Shown here one piece after another: positions 21,429 to 33,252 of a stretch of DNA of 64,000 nt (position 1 is its first letter; the number at the start of each line of letters is the position of its first letter). This DNA is from Byssochlamys sp. IMV 00236. Taxonomy: Eukaryota; Ascomycota; Eurotiomycetes; Eurotiales; Thermoascaceae. The notes beneath the pieces were generated by a model. That model was not told the DNA's origin. It did not search any database and worked only from the letters and a program-made list of their open reading frames with translations. The stretch covers positions 38,455-102,454 of the forward strand of contig MSJH02000802.1 of assembly GCA_001931875.2 (NCBI GenBank), given 5' to 3'. Made by a program: the position numbers and the translations under genes.

Positions 21429-22899
21429 ATGGCGTCTCCCGACAAGGTCCCGGGTGAAGAATATGAGTACGTCTGAACCGGATTGATGCGACTTGAGCTT
21501 CCGCCCGGTCCTTTTTTTCTCGCGGACGGCCTGAGCTCGGGGAACAAAAAGAAAAGTTGGCTAACACCGAGGCATGTTTATAGCTATGAAGCTCTCCCCG
21601 CACACTATGGCTTGGGTCACAACATGTTAGCTGGCGCTTTCGCCGGTATTGCAGTATGTCCATGATTTCGGCCGGTCTTGGAGAAACCGGTTGCTCGACA
21701 GACAGCTGACTAGAAGCGAAGGAACACTCTGTGATGTACCCGGTTGATTTGCTCAAGGTACGTTGAAAAGACCCTGTTTCTCCGACCATCAGGGAATATA
21801 TATTCGCATGAAATGAGAAGAACTGCAGCTGATTGAGATCCTGTGTCAAAACGTAGACCCGGATGCAGATTATCAACCCCGGAGGCGCGAATCTGTACAC
21901 AGGCTTGACGAATGCCGTGTCGACCATCTACCGCATCGAAGGCTGGCGCACCCTGTGGAAGGGTGTCTCGAGTGTGATTGTTGGTGCTGGTATGAAACGC
22001 GCGTGGAAAAAGACTGTCTGCGGCAGGATACTGATGTCTTGGATCAGGCCCGGCTCATGCCGTTTATTTCGGCACGTACGAACTTGTCAAGGAATTTGCG
22101 GGTGGAAATGTTGATGACGGACATCACCCGATGGCAGCAGGTGTGTTTTTACACTTAGTCCCTACTGGGAAGAGTTTGGATGGACGTGGCGGACACAATG
22201 GAAGGGACGATGCTGACAGGTGAACTCTTATACAGCCCTGAGCGGAGCTTCTGCGACCATCGCCAGTGATGCGCTCATGAATCCTTTTGACGGTTCGTAT
22301 TGATACGGGTTTGATGGGAAAGTCTTGTTGCTAATCTCGAACAGTCATCAAACAGCGCATGCAGGTTCATGGATCCCAACACAAGACCATTATGCAGTGC
22401 GCAAAGTCGGTCTATCGCGCTGAAGGCCTCCAGGCCTTCTATGTCTCCTACCCTACGACACTCTGTATGACGATTCCTTTCACGGCTACTCAGTTCGTAG
22501 CGTACGAATCTATCTCGAAGTTCATGAATCCCAAGAAGGAGTACGACCCGTTTACCCACTGCATTGCGGGTGGTCTGGCTGGTGCTTTCGCAGCAGGAAT
22601 TACTACGCCTCTTGACGTTGTCAAGACTCTCCTTCAGACTCGTGGTCTCGCGCAGGATCAGGAGATCCGTTCGGCCAAAGGCTTGCTCAATGCAGCCTCT
22701 ATAATCAAGCGACAGTATGGTTGGAAGGGCTTCCTGCGCGGAATGCGTCCTCGTATTATCTCGACTATGCCCAGCACTGCCATTTGCTGGTATGTATTTC
22801 TTAATGCGGACATATTTCTGCTCCCTTGCTAACTCAACTGATAGGACTTCCTACGAGATGGCGAAGGCATACTTCAAGAAGCAGTTTGCTGACAGCTGA
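21429..22899 (+). CDS. Mitoferrin, mitochondrial iron carrier (MRS3/MRS4 type)
   Basis: Eight exons: 21429-21466, 21584-21653, 21722-21757, 21857-21989, 22048-22140, 22236-22292, 22345-22789, 22845-22899; 308 residues, standard for the mitochondrial carrier family. It carries ferrous iron across the inner membrane for haem and Fe-S synthesis. All three carrier repeats are visible, each with its signature: PVDLLKTR, PFDVIKQR and PLDVVKTL. MNPFDVIKQRMQ in repeat two and GPAHAVYFGTYE in TM2 are typical of Mrs3/4 and mitoferrin, the GxxxAHA segment being part of the proposed iron path. The third exon is only 36 bases. The upstream SreA-like site suggests iron regulation, which is known for this gene in other fungi. 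Confidence 0.93.
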
Positions 22900-24162
22900 G
22901 AGAGCTTCTCCATATGCTTTCTTGTCACGTCCTCCTCCTACGAACCATCTTTTCTTGGTCTTGGAATACCTCATTCTAATGATAAAGGCCTGAAACTTCC
23001 ATGTCTCAGGTGCATGGTACACGAGATGTTTTCTCTCTAGATTTTCTTCTGGGTCCATGGCGTCATGATGGTTTTTTTTCGTGTTTTCACACTCTGGCGT
23101 GATCGTTTTGAGATACCCGGTCACTAATGATCGTGGAAGCCTGACAGGGCCGTCGAAGCAGGAATCATCCCTGGCTTGTCTCATTTACTTCGCTTCTGGC
23201 TCTGTATACTTTTGAAATATTTTGGGGGCGGGTTTCGTTTCAGCTTTAGATTCCAAGGATCGTGTTGAGCGTCATCCGTCTCCGGGGGCCTTCTGCGGAG
23301 CGTCTGTCGATTCTGATATCGGCGTTCGAACGCATGGGATTCCCGGAGTACGGCGACTGTTCTCGAGGGGCTTTCAGCTCTTTCATGATTCCAATCATGT
23401 TTCCTTTCAACCAGATGTACTCATAGATGCCATAGCAATTGGCCCGGATACTCCCAAAAGAGCTGTCATGAAACCGGAACAAAACCACCTGGGGAAGAAA
23501 AATAAGACGTCTAATTCCACTCTGATCACCCACAAAGTAATTAACTATTTTTCACATCTTCAACGGACGTGCGCTTTATATACGACCAGGACGGGGCCAC
23601 TATATGCATGCATCTACAAGGTGTTTCTTCTGGAGCACGGTGCTAGTAGCAGGTGCAGCAATAGACCTCAGGCAATGCCCTCTGCTGCCAGAATGTATTC
23701 AGTCACCAACAGTCTGTTCAGTTTCCCACAGACGACGGGGCAACGAAGCTTTACGAAAGGGACCAGCCGCAATAAGTAAAGCATGCGCTATCTCTCTCTC
23801 TCTCTTCACGTCACCAACTTCAGGCTCCCCCGCAACAAGACTCCACGCCTGGCTGGGATCGTTATTTATCTTCGTACTTCATGACCAGAGATTGAATCGA
23901 ATATTCCTTTGTAGATATTTATCTACTCAGTGTGTCTCGTTCATTCAAAATTCATTCTGGGTCTCTCGCTGTTCTGTTTTGCCGCAAGCGGGACTCGCTC
24001 TTCCCCTCGACAGCCAACGACGTCACGGATCAACCGACAAGCGCCCGCTCTCTCCAACTCTCTGTCCAGCACCGTCCTTGAATCAACACCTTCGCCCTGT
24101 TAATTGGGAATCGAAGTTATACGATCGCATGGCGGATAGAGGCCTGCGATTCCGTTGCGTTC
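22900..24162. other. Intergenic region mitoferrin to AAA ATPase
   Basis: 1.26 kb. It contains a short TC repeat at about 23790-23806 and a promoter-like pyrimidine-rich stretch up to 24090. The 201-codon frame ending at 24209 runs into the first exon in another frame and is not supported as coding. Confidence 0.4.
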
Positions 24163-26760
24163 ATGATGCGCTCAAAGCCCTCGTCTTCCATGCAGAAGAC
24201 GTACGATGAGTGCTATCTGATCTGCTCCACCGCTGTCTACTTTGAAGGACAGGTGAGTTATCCCACGTTTTTAGTTCTTCTTCCTTGCTTTTTTTTTTCA
24301 TTTATTCGCTACTCCTTATCTTCATCATGAGGAACAAATGAAAGATTTTGTGACTGAGATTTTTTTTATGGGTCGTACCATAGAATAATGAAGCAGAGGC
24401 TCTACGATCATGGCGCTCCGCGCTCGAGACGATCTATTACCACAACGCATATCGAGTCCCTCATAACTACGTCCCCAAAACGGAGACAGAGAAAGCGCTG
24501 CAGGAGTCGATTCGTCAGCTGGAAATGCAATGTAAAGAACGGGTGCAGCTGCTAGAGGCGCTACAGCAGAGCAGAAAAGAGGCGGAGCAGGCCTCTGGTC
24601 AGGCTACTCCTAAGGGGAGACTAGAGAAAGGAAAAGGTCCGTCGACTGGATCGAGCGCGAACACTACCCCCGGCTGGATCGGGGATGGCACCATACCGGC
24701 TGTGGACTATATGGATTTGTCGAGACCTGTGCCGTTGCCACCGAGGCCGACGGCGGCTTCGAAGAAGAGTTCGGACTCTGTCTTTCAGAAGCGCAGTGAT
24801 AAGAAAGGCTCTCCGGCCAGAGACATCTCGAATGCGATCTCTGCTCCGCCCGTATTACCAGTTCCAAAGGTCTCGCCCACGGTGACGCCTCGCGGGACCA
24901 GTCCGGAGAAGCGCAAAGGAATGCTCACGACATTGAGGACGAAGGATAACAAGAAGTCTTCGTCCAAGTCCAAAGGCTCTCCAGGGCGTAATGGAAATCC
25001 ACCGGCTGCTTCCAAAGCTGCGGGGCTTGCTTGGGGCAGCCTCTCCCATACGTCTTCTTCAGAGCGGAATCCCAGTGCTGGGGAGGCAGCATTGACATCC
25101 TCCAGACTTAGCATGTCAAGCGACGGCGGCCTGAGGAGAGATCAGGATGTGAAAAGCACACCAAGCGACGAATCTCCCAGACCGAGCAGAGCGCATGATC
25201 TATCTGACTCCATTCCTAGCTTGAGTCGGCGAGAACCACAGCACGCAGAGCAATCACCAAGACGGACATCAGCTGCCACGCAGGCTGTGTACTCTTCAAG
25301 TGCTGGACGGTCTTTGCCGGAGACTCCTGGTCCTCCTTCTCCTGCAAGACTGCCCGACACAGCGTCTTCGCAAAAGCCGGTCATAAAGCCCAAACCCACA
25401 GCATTGAGGTCTTCGGTGGAAGCCAGCCGACCCCAGGCTTACAGAAAGCAAAGCTCGCAGTCACAACCGTCACTGTCGCCTGCTGAGGATCTGGCCGGGG
25501 TCAGAAATTCGCAGACCAAATCGGCTCCAGGAATTAAACCGAGCGACCAACCTTACATGTCGAACTTGTCAGGAAGTGGCGACGAAGGTATCCGGCGCTC
25601 TGCCAGGAAGACAGAGCTCAGCAGAGCCAATGCAGTCTCGCAGTCTCGGCGAAAGGTTCATTCGACTCCCCGGCAAAGGATCACCCCATCGTCGAGCGAG
25701 CACGAGTCATCTGATGGGAACCTGTCGGCTGACGAGGACACAAATATCATGAATATCATGAAACGCCTCCCGAAGGGAGTCGATCCCGCCACTGCGAGAC
25801 AAATTCTCAACGATATTGTTGTTCGGGGTGATGAGGTCCACTGGGATGATGTCGCAGGGTTGGAGGTAGCGAAAAAGGCTCTCAAGGAGGCTGTGGTTTA
25901 TCCATTCCTACGTCCGGACCTGTTCTCAGGGCTCCGTGAGCCTGCAAGAGGAGTGCTTCTATTTGGGCCTCCGGGGACGGGAAAGACAATGCTTGCGAGA
26001 GCAGTGGCTACAGAATCCAAGTCAACGTTCTTCTCCGTGTCGGCGTCTAGTCTAACGTCCAAGTGGCATGGTGAGAGCGAGAAGCTCGTGCGAGCGTTGT
26101 TTGGCCTTGCGAAAGCGCTGGCTCCGTCTATTATTTTTGTAGATGAGATCGACTCTTTGCTTTCGTCGCGCTCGTCTGGCACGGAAAACGAAGCTTCACG
26201 GCGGTCAAAGACGGAATTCCTCATCCAGTGGTCAGATCTGCAGCGTGCTGCAGTTGGGAGAGAAAGCAAAGATGGAGACGCCAGCAGAGTGCTCGTTCTG
26301 GCCGCCACGAACATGCCATGGGATATCGACGAGGCCGCTCGCCGGAGATTCGTCCGTAGACAGTACATTCCTCTTCCCGAGCACGACGTACGAGAACAGC
26401 AGATCCGCAAGTTGCTCAGCCATCAGAAGCATGAACTGTCGGACGCGGATATTGAAGTTCTCGTGCGCGTTACCGAAGGTGAGTTTATTATCTTGACGTA
26501 TCATATGTGAAATTTCTCTAGTACTCACATCATATCCAGGCTTCTCGGGGTCGGACATTACTGCGCTGGCCAAAGACGCCGCCATGGGCCCTCTGCGCAA
26601 CTTGGGAGAGGACCTTCTTCATACTCCTATGGAGCAGATCCGGCCCATCCGCTTCAGCGACTTCGAGGCCAGTCTATACTCCATCAGACCCAGTGTCAGT
26701 CGAGAGGGTCTTCAGGAGTACGAAAACTGGGCGAGACAGTTTGGTGAAAGGGGCGGTTAG
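24163..26760 (+). CDS. AAA ATPase of the meiotic clade with MIT-like N-terminus (SAP1/spastin/fidgetin group)
   Basis: Exons 24163-24252, 24384-26478, 26540-26760; 801 residues. The first about 80 residues read as a microtubule-interacting-and-trafficking type helical bundle ([40 protein letters not shown]). A long Ser/Pro/Lys-rich disordered linker follows (about 100-470). The AAA module covers about 500-740, with Walker A GPPGTGKT (558-565), Walker [11 protein letters not shown] (Asp617-Glu618) and sensor [10 protein letters not shown] followed by the arginine finger pair in RRRFVRR. The C-terminal SIRPSVS...YENWARQFG helix is typical of the Vps4/katanin/spastin clade. The likely role is microtubule severing or remodelling of membrane-bound complexes; domain order is closest to yeast Sap1 and fungal fidgetin-like proteins. 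Two adjacent ATGs at 24163 and 24166 make the exact start uncertain by one residue. Confidence 0.9.
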
Positions 26761-27528
26761 ATCTGGCATCTTTCTCCTGCTCTTGTATTACCTTACGTCG
26801 CATCTATGAGCGGTCTTTTTCTTCGTGTCATATTTCAATAACACATGACGGGCGGTCGAGTCGCTGTCTGATGAAAAGAAAACGGTTATGATTCGATACC
26901 TTAATAAGTCCTGGGGGGACGCCGGTCGGGTGTCTCTTTTCATCCAATTTCTTGGTGGTATACGTGGTCCTTACTTGAACACAATTTCGGGTGTATCATA
27001 TCTATCAGTCTCTTTCTACATGTCAGGGAGTAGATTTATTGTTTGGTGTTTGGAGTTAGATAGGATAGGTTTTAGCGATTATTTCTGTCTTTTATCCTCC
27101 AACGGTCTATTAAGCTCTGAGTGAGTAGTAACTTAGTCTTTGTATGCAATTTTCTATAGAAAAGACAAAACGAGACGATGTATAAAAAATAATAATAGAT
27201 AATGTACAGTACATGTTTCTCTTTCCACTCCATCACTCTATCGTACGAATCATTCATAGATCCGATCCTTTCTTTCTTTCTTTCTCTGGAGGAGTGAAGA
27301 GAACAGAATAGTTCGAGCAGGAGTAGGTAGTAGTAATATCACACGGGTAGACTTGAGGGGAAAAGAAGCAGAGAGAAAATAGATAGCCTGGTCTCCCATA
27401 TTTCACAGAACAGAACAGAATTTGAAAACATCAATCTCAATCTCAATCAAATCACACCCGTTCAGTTCATGGTTTGATATTGGATTGAATTCGATTGAGT
27501 GTTTTTTTTTTTTTCAATTCAAATCAAT
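26761..27528. other. Convergent intergenic region
   Basis: 770 bases holding the 3' ends of the AAA ATPase and uS17m genes. It is A/T-rich with a TTTC microsatellite at about 27269-27284 and a T tract at about 27502-27514. No gene seen. Confidence 0.45.
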
Positions 27529-28224
27529 TCAAACCCCAACCCTCTCCAAAATCAACCCCCTAATCCTACCCACATGATCCTTCCTCTCATCAACAACCCC
27601 AACCTGACCATCACCACTCGCAGCTCTCCTCCTCTCCTCTCTCCTCTTGACCTTCTCCTCCCTCTTCCTCGCCCTCTCCTCCTCTCTCTCCTCCCGACTC
27701 ATCACCGCCGGTCGCTCTTCCACTGGCGTCCCGAACGGCGCCACGATCCGCTCCACAACATGTCTCACGCGCCGACTCTTCGGAGCACCAGATGAGAATT
27801 CAATCACGTCTCCTTCGCGGAGAGAGTTGCGCGGGTCGGAGACGAGATAGGTGGTTGTTTTCGGGTAGGTTTTGCGGATGAGCCGGTCATAGGTCGTGTG
27901 GTGGTGGGCGACGCGGACGGTGCGGTTCATTAATCCGACGGATATGACGGTACCGGTGCGGATGGTGTAGGGGTAAGCGCGGAGGGAGGGGGGAGGGGGG
28001 ATGGTTGGTGATGGGGGTTGTTGAGAGGAAGAGGTAGAGGAAGGTGGTTGTTGTTGGTGTTGGTGTTGGTGTTGGTCTGAAGATGGTGATGTGGTTGTTG
28101 TGGTTGAGGCATATCGGCGAGAAGTAGATAGAATGCTGCTTGGGCCTGCGTATCGAAGAATAGATAGCGAGGAAGAAGAAGAGCGAAGGGGCATCGTGGC
28201 CCGGAGGAGAGTGCTAGGTTGCAT
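27529..28224 (-). CDS. Mitochondrial small-subunit ribosomal protein uS17m
   Basis: Single exon, 231 residues. Residues about 90-150 form the S17 OB-fold core: TGTVISVGLMNRTVRVAHHH, then LIRKTYPKTTTYLVSDP and LREGDVIEFSSG. Members bind 16S-like rRNA in the small subunit. The first about 45 residues are rich in Arg and Ser with almost no acid, in keeping with mitochondrial import. A low-complexity segment (about 45-80) contains a His-Gln repeat coded by a six-base tandem repeat and many prolines. A highly charged Arg/Glu helix follows the core (about 170-205), as in other fungal mitoribosomal S17 proteins. The gene follows trehalose-6-phosphate synthase on the same strand. Confidence 0.85.
   Translation of the reverse strand: MQPSTLLRATMPLRSSSSSLSILRYAGPSSILSTSRRYASTTTTTSPSSDQHQHQHQQQPPSSTSSSQQPPSPTIPPPPSLRAYPYTIRTGTVISVGLMNRTVRVAHHHTTYDRLIRKTYPKTTTYLVSDPRNSLREGDVIEFSSGAPKSRRVRHVVERIVAPFGTPVEERPAVMSREEREEERARKREEKVKRREERRRAASGDGQVGVVDERKDHVGRIRGLILERVGV
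28049..28076 (-). repeat. Six-base tandem repeat coding for His-Gln in uS17m
   Basis: On the plus strand the unit is TTGGTG (CACCAA on the coding strand), repeated about four times and encoding alternating His and Gln. Length variation would change the protein by two residues per unit without a frameshift. Confidence 0.7.
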
Positions 28225-29145
28225 TGTGTCGATTTCTTCCGCGGAGCGTTATAGCCTTTTTCTTTCTTTCTCTCGAAGCGAAGTTGGATTATGCGCGGGA
28301 TCGGGATTGGAGTATTTCTCCCTTGCTCTTCGTGAGGTAAAAGTAATGCAATTGCAATCTGCAGCAAGACTATGCCGACACTCTGCTTGGTTTGCTGCTT
28401 CTCTGGCCCCGAAAATCTGCCGCGGAGGATTGTGTTGATCAAAGTCAACGACCAATGGACCCTGTCGTATAGATAGAATCTCACACACCAGTGCAGACCG
28501 ATGTTGTACCACACTGGGAACAAGGGCACAACAAGATGTCGCGGTCGGTCCTTGGAGACTGGTAGGTAGGTTGGCGTCGATGGACTGGACTGGCGATCTC
28601 AGAATTTCTCGCCGGAGAAGTTGCAAGTTGCGTGTTTGCATTGTTTGTTCGCCGGGAACCCGACTGTCAGTAGGAGACTATGAGTATAGTTAAATACTCT
28701 TTTAACAATTACTGTACGACGAAACACATCCATTTCAAAGCATAAATATTTATTTGGCAGGAATTAGCTTGTTACCACCATCCGTGAGGACCACCTCTAT
28801 CTGGTGAGCATCATAGTCCTGTCCTTTCGTTGCCAGTCATATCCCGAAATAATCCTAATATACACATAAAACAATAATCCCATCCATCCATCCGATTAAT
28901 ACCAACCACCTATTGCCAAACCTCATGTGAAATGCACTGCGGAGGCGCTTTTCTTTTTTTGATGGGAAACAACAAAAAAAAAAAAAACATGTCATGATAT
29001 TACGTCGGAGCTGTAGAGTAGAGACGGAACAAGGTAGGAAAAGCCAACGGTAGAACAACTCCACCCACGCCGTGTACGCGACCATACCAACACCGTTCTC
29101 GTGTATTCATTGAAGTTTGTACCTTTTCTAGACCATGCAAATTCA
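28225..29145. other. Intergenic region uS17m promoter / TPS1 3' end
   Basis: 0.92 kb between two minus-strand genes. It has an A tract at about 28973-28986. Frames up to 199 codons on the minus strand (27930-28529) overlap uS17m in another frame and lack support. No RNA gene recognised. Confidence 0.4.
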
Positions 29146-30992
29146 CTACGCGTCTTGAGCCACAGAGGTTCCATTCGCCTGCGATTCGGATCCTGCGGGC
29201 AGCGCTACGGACGCCTTTCTCAGGTGAAACTTCTTCTCCGCCTGCGCGGAAATGCGAGTCAACTCAGCGACGAACGACTGGCCCCAGAAAGCGCTATCAG
29301 GTGTTAGTCTCGGTAGTAATCTCAGAAAAGGAAGAAGAACATCTTACCTGGTATATTTCGACACATACTTGTCGAGTTTCGAGAAGTTGAGCGCCTTCTG
29401 CTCGTCACTCATCGTGACCGCCTCCTGGTAGGCGCCGGCCAGTTCTTCCGTGTTCCAAGGATTGACAATGATGCTGCCGTTGAGACTCTGGGCGGCTCCT
29501 GCAAATTCCGAAAGAACCAAGACTCCGTGCTTCTTCTGCTGCGACGCAATGTACTCATATGCCACCAGGTTCATGCCGTCTCTGGTGGACGACACAATAC
29601 AGGCGTCCGACACGGCATACAGCGCGAGCAGCTCGTCGAAGTTGACGGACTTGTGGAGGAAGTGGATGGGCATAAACTCAACCGTGCCTAGCATGGTCCC
29701 AGGATTAGTTCACGATCGTCGTCTTCGCGCAGGCCACTGAACTTACCGAACTTGCCGTTGATCCGGCCAACGAGTTCGTTGACCACCGCTCTCAGGTTCT
29801 GGTATTCCTCCACATCCTGACGACTAGGAACAGCCACCTGCACGAGGACCACCTTGCCCACCCATTCCGGGTGATCACTGAGAAACACCTCCAGAGCATG
29901 GAGTTTCTGCGGAACACCCTTGATGTAATCCAGACGATCCACACCCACCATCAGCTTCACCCCCTGGAATTTCTGTTCCAGCATGGCAATCCGCTTCTGC
30001 ACCTTTTCCTTCTTCAAACCCTCCTTGAACTTATCCGGGTCGATACCGATCGGGAAAGCACCGCAGGCGATAATCTTCCCTTGGAATTCGATACCATTGG
30101 GCGTCGTAGTCAAACCCCTATCCACTTTCGTCAGCTTCTTCTGTTCTCACTTCTTTCCGATTTTTGTTCCAGAAATATCCTCACAGTAATCGCGAGCAGC
30201 TGCTCAGGAAATGTCGCGTGTAGTCGTAGGTATGGAAACCGATGAGGTCGCAGTGCAGGACACCGAGCAGCAGCTCGTTTCGCACGGGCAGAATTCGATA
30301 GATCTCGCTGGAGGGGAACGGAGTGTGCAAGAAGAAGCCGATCTTGACGTTCTCTTTGCTATTCCCGATCTCCTCGCGGAGCATCTCCGGCAGAAGCATC
30401 AGATGGTAATCATGCACCCAGATCAAGTCTCCGTCGCGAACTTCCGAGGCCACTGCCTTGGCGAACAACCGATTTGCTTCCTTGTAGGCCTCCCAGGCGG
30501 ACTCGTCGAAGGTGATTTCACCGGGATGGTAGTGAAATAGCGGCCACAGGATCGAGTCTAGAATAAAGAAAAAAGGCAAGAAGTTGCAGCCAGTCAGCCC
30601 ACCAGCAAACCAATCGCATATATATAGAAAGATGGAAATCTCTTTTGTGTTGTTCGAACAGAGAAGAAGGGCGCGCGGAGGAACTAACTAGAGAAACCAT
30701 TGTAGTGCCGGTCGGCCAGTTCATCATCGATAAATACGGGGATGGCTCCGTACTCGTCCAGCAGACGCTTCTTCACATGGGGGATCTCCTCTTCGGGCAC
30801 CTCCAGGCCAGGCCATCCGTACCATTGAAAGGTTGTCGATTTGGACAGTCCGCTCAGCCCACTCACCAGACCACCAGAGGACATGGAAAAGTCATATTTG
30901 CCGTCATCCGACCGCTTGATGGTGATGGGCAATCGATTGGAGACGAGCAGCAACCTCGCATCACTCTTTGTCGGACTCTCGAGCGAGGGCAT
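29146..30992 (-). CDS. TPS1: Alpha,alpha-trehalose-phosphate synthase (UDP-forming), TPS1/TpsA
   Basis: Exons on the minus strand: 30992-30689, 30557-30185, 30117-29747, 29687-29348, 29293-29146; 511 residues, as in other fungal Tps1. It joins UDP-glucose and glucose-6-phosphate to trehalose-6-phosphate, the first step of trehalose synthesis, and also restrains glycolytic flux. It is a GT20 glycosyltransferase. Visible motifs are SNRLPITI near the N-terminus, HYNGFSNSILWPLFHY across the first splice, WVHDYHLMLLP, FFLHTPFPSSEIYR, GVDRLDYIKGVP and SSTRDGMNLVAYEY, which carry the substrate-binding residues. There is no phosphatase domain, so it is the synthase subunit only. The C-terminal tail after SFVAELTRI is short and variable. 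The upstream region is unusually long and repeat-rich. Confidence 0.96.
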
Positions 30993-31615
30993 GATGGCGG
31001 GTACGGCGTGTGGGGACGCTCAGCGAATTTAGTTATAGCGTCACCAAGTCCAACTGGAGGTAAGTAGAAGAGCCAGTTGCACGACCAGAGAGGACGGTCC
31101 CAGGAAGCGAAAGAGAGAGAGAGAAAGAGAAATTCACAAGAAGAGGATGGTGAAGGTGGACGACAACGCGATGGATCGATAGATTAAGGTCAGAATTAAA
31201 GTCGAGCAGTAATGACGCTATCGGAGTGAGACCGTTTTGCCGCCAACACGGAAAAACAAGGACGTGGGCGCGCCAGAGTGGGATGTGGGCGGGGGGGAAG
31301 ATGTGATGAGCTGGTCTGTGTGTCTTATTTAGCTGGAGCAGAAGGGCTAGAATGGAATGCAGAGGAATACGAACGATGAGCGTCACGTCCTGCTGTTGTC
31401 AGTTAGTTAACTCATTCCAAAAAGTTGCCTCCAAACGTCGAAGGCTTACCGTTAGTTGCTATCGAATTCCAGCTTGGAAATTGCAGCAGCAAGAGAGGGC
31501 GGCGACAGGGCTGCGATGACCTCAGGTTCCGACAGCGATAATAATAAGAATAATAATAATTGATGAATATTCCTCCTCCGTCAGTCAGTCACTAGAGCAG
31601 AATGCTAGCAGCAAC

Positions 31616-31642
31616 TAATTAATTAATTAAATAATTAATAAA
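31616..31642. repeat. AATT microsatellite
   Basis: Imperfect AATT/TAAT tandem repeat in the TPS1 upstream region. It is flanked on both sides by TGCTAGCA-type sequence (about 31603 and 31647), forming a short imperfect direct repeat around it. Confidence 0.7.
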
Positions 31643-31897
31643 TACTGCTAGCAACTGACAATCCACCCGGAACAAAGAAAAGGCAGCGTGGATCACAACG
31701 GACGCTGGTTGGCTGGAAGCACGTGGCGGGAGCAGCAGCGACGACGGGCGAGTTCCTCAATAGCGACGGCATGGAATTGAGGGATTCACCAGATGGTTGA
31801 TATCAAGATCGATCACTCCCTGGTGGAGAGGAAGTGGAGCAGCAGGTTATATACGGATGTTCAACCAGGTGGTGTGAGCTCGAGGGAGAGTTCCCAG

Positions 31898-31934
31898 CCA
31901 GTCAGTCAATCAGTCTGTCTGTCAGTCAGTCAGT
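31898..31934. repeat. CAGT microsatellite
   Basis: Imperfect tetranucleotide repeat (CAGT with CAAT and CTGT variants), about nine units, in the TPS1 upstream region. Confidence 0.7.
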
Positions 31935-32072
31935 GACCCTGGAGTCGATGATGATGTTACCCGAAACGAAATGAGGGGGAAAAAAGACAGAATGAACCTT
32001 GAAGTATTACGCCAAGCACGAGGGAAATAATAACCAGACTCAGATTATTATTAGTAGCGCGTGGTATCAAGG

Positions 32073-32095
32073 AATAATAATAATAATAATAATAA
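32073..32095. repeat. AAT microsatellite
   Basis: At least seven AAT units. Similar AAT runs occur at about 31539-31560 and at 34632-34656. Confidence 0.8.
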
Positions 32096-32439
32096 CTAGG
32101 AATTAACTAGATGAGTCTTTTTCTTTTTTGGCTTTGGCTTTCTGATCCTTGTCCCACCTCGGAGTAGAAAGAGCGGGGATGGACGATACAATCTTACTCT
32201 AGAGTACAGTACTTAGTGGTGACGACGCCTGGACGAGGCTCTCGATTATCGCTCTACTATCAGTACTTACTTGCTATAATCTCTACCCTATCGGATCCTA
32301 TCCTATACTTACTGCATCGTACTTAAGAGTATTCAATGATATTGACTATATAGCATAGCTGACGTTTACTATCCTGAAAACAGACCATTTACCATGATAC
32401 TCGAGAGTCGACGACAACCTGACGTCGAACCCCAACCAA

Positions 32440-32459
32440 NNNNNNNNNNNNNNNNNNNN
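32440..32459. other. Assembly gap of 20 N
   Basis: Twenty N inside the TPS1 upstream region. Real missing length unknown; it may hide further promoter sequence or a repeat. Confidence 0.95.
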
Positions 32460-33252
32460 GGGGCAGCCCTACTTAAGCCCTAAACTCAACCGCCTAAATG
32501 GGGTCACGGCAGTCTAGACCGCCCCGGGACTGCAGCGCATGCAAAGCAGATGCAACAGATGATATTAGCCAGTCATCCATCCCTCCCTTCACCACGTTCT
32601 AGATCGACAGGATACAGAGTATCATCATCTTTACTGCATCGGATCTCCGGCGGGCAAGAACGTCAAGAGAAACATGTGATTTCCCCAAAGGCAGGGTCTT
32701 AAATCAGGAATCGAAGAAAGGATATCAAAGAAAGAAAGGAGAGAGATCGGGCATCAGAGATGACGGATGGATGCCAGAACACGGCCTTTTGTGTCTTCTC
32801 TCTCTTTGTTCGGGTTATCAGCAAAGCAGGAAAAACCACGCAAGTGAGGGACCGGGTGGGCTACCACGTTTGCCCCGGGCGTATCTTCGTTAAGACCCTA
32901 TCAGATATTCAATGCAGGGGAAATTGGTGAGCCGGTGCAGATTACTCCGTATGAACCTAGTAGTTAGTCCCGCTTACTGGCTAGTAGTAAACATGGAAGA
33001 ACCAGAGGGGGAACGTGTTATCAATCTGCGGGGGAAAACAGAGGTCAGTTATCCGCACCACTGGGGTAAAAAAGGGTAATAACTTATCGGGTATCACGCT
33101 ATATAGTACTTTCACGATAGACTTTCCTATTCAGTTCCATTCCAGGCAAAAAAAAAAAAAGGATAATCTTAATATTAATAATATCACGCAATCCGTATCA
33201 CAGTCATATTCATACTAGTCTTCAATGTAGCATGATCATACGCAGACAGCCT

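Larger units (their letters stand above)
30993..33252. promoter_or_regulatory. Long, repeat-rich upstream region of TPS1
   Basis: 2.26 kb between the TPS1 start and the LACTB2-like 3' end, broken by an assembly gap. It contains an AGGGG stress-response core at 31974-31978 (about 0.98 kb upstream of the TPS1 ATG) and others beyond 32.9 kb. Several microsatellites are listed separately. No ORF here resembles a known family. A stress-response role for the AGGGG site is inferred from yeast TPS1 and not proven. Confidence 0.45.

Noticed and set aside
23604..24209. 201-codon frame reaching MADRGLRFRC at 24129
   Set aside because: The ATG at 24163 in another frame gives the MIT-like helix that joins in phase with the next exon, so this frame is a shadow.
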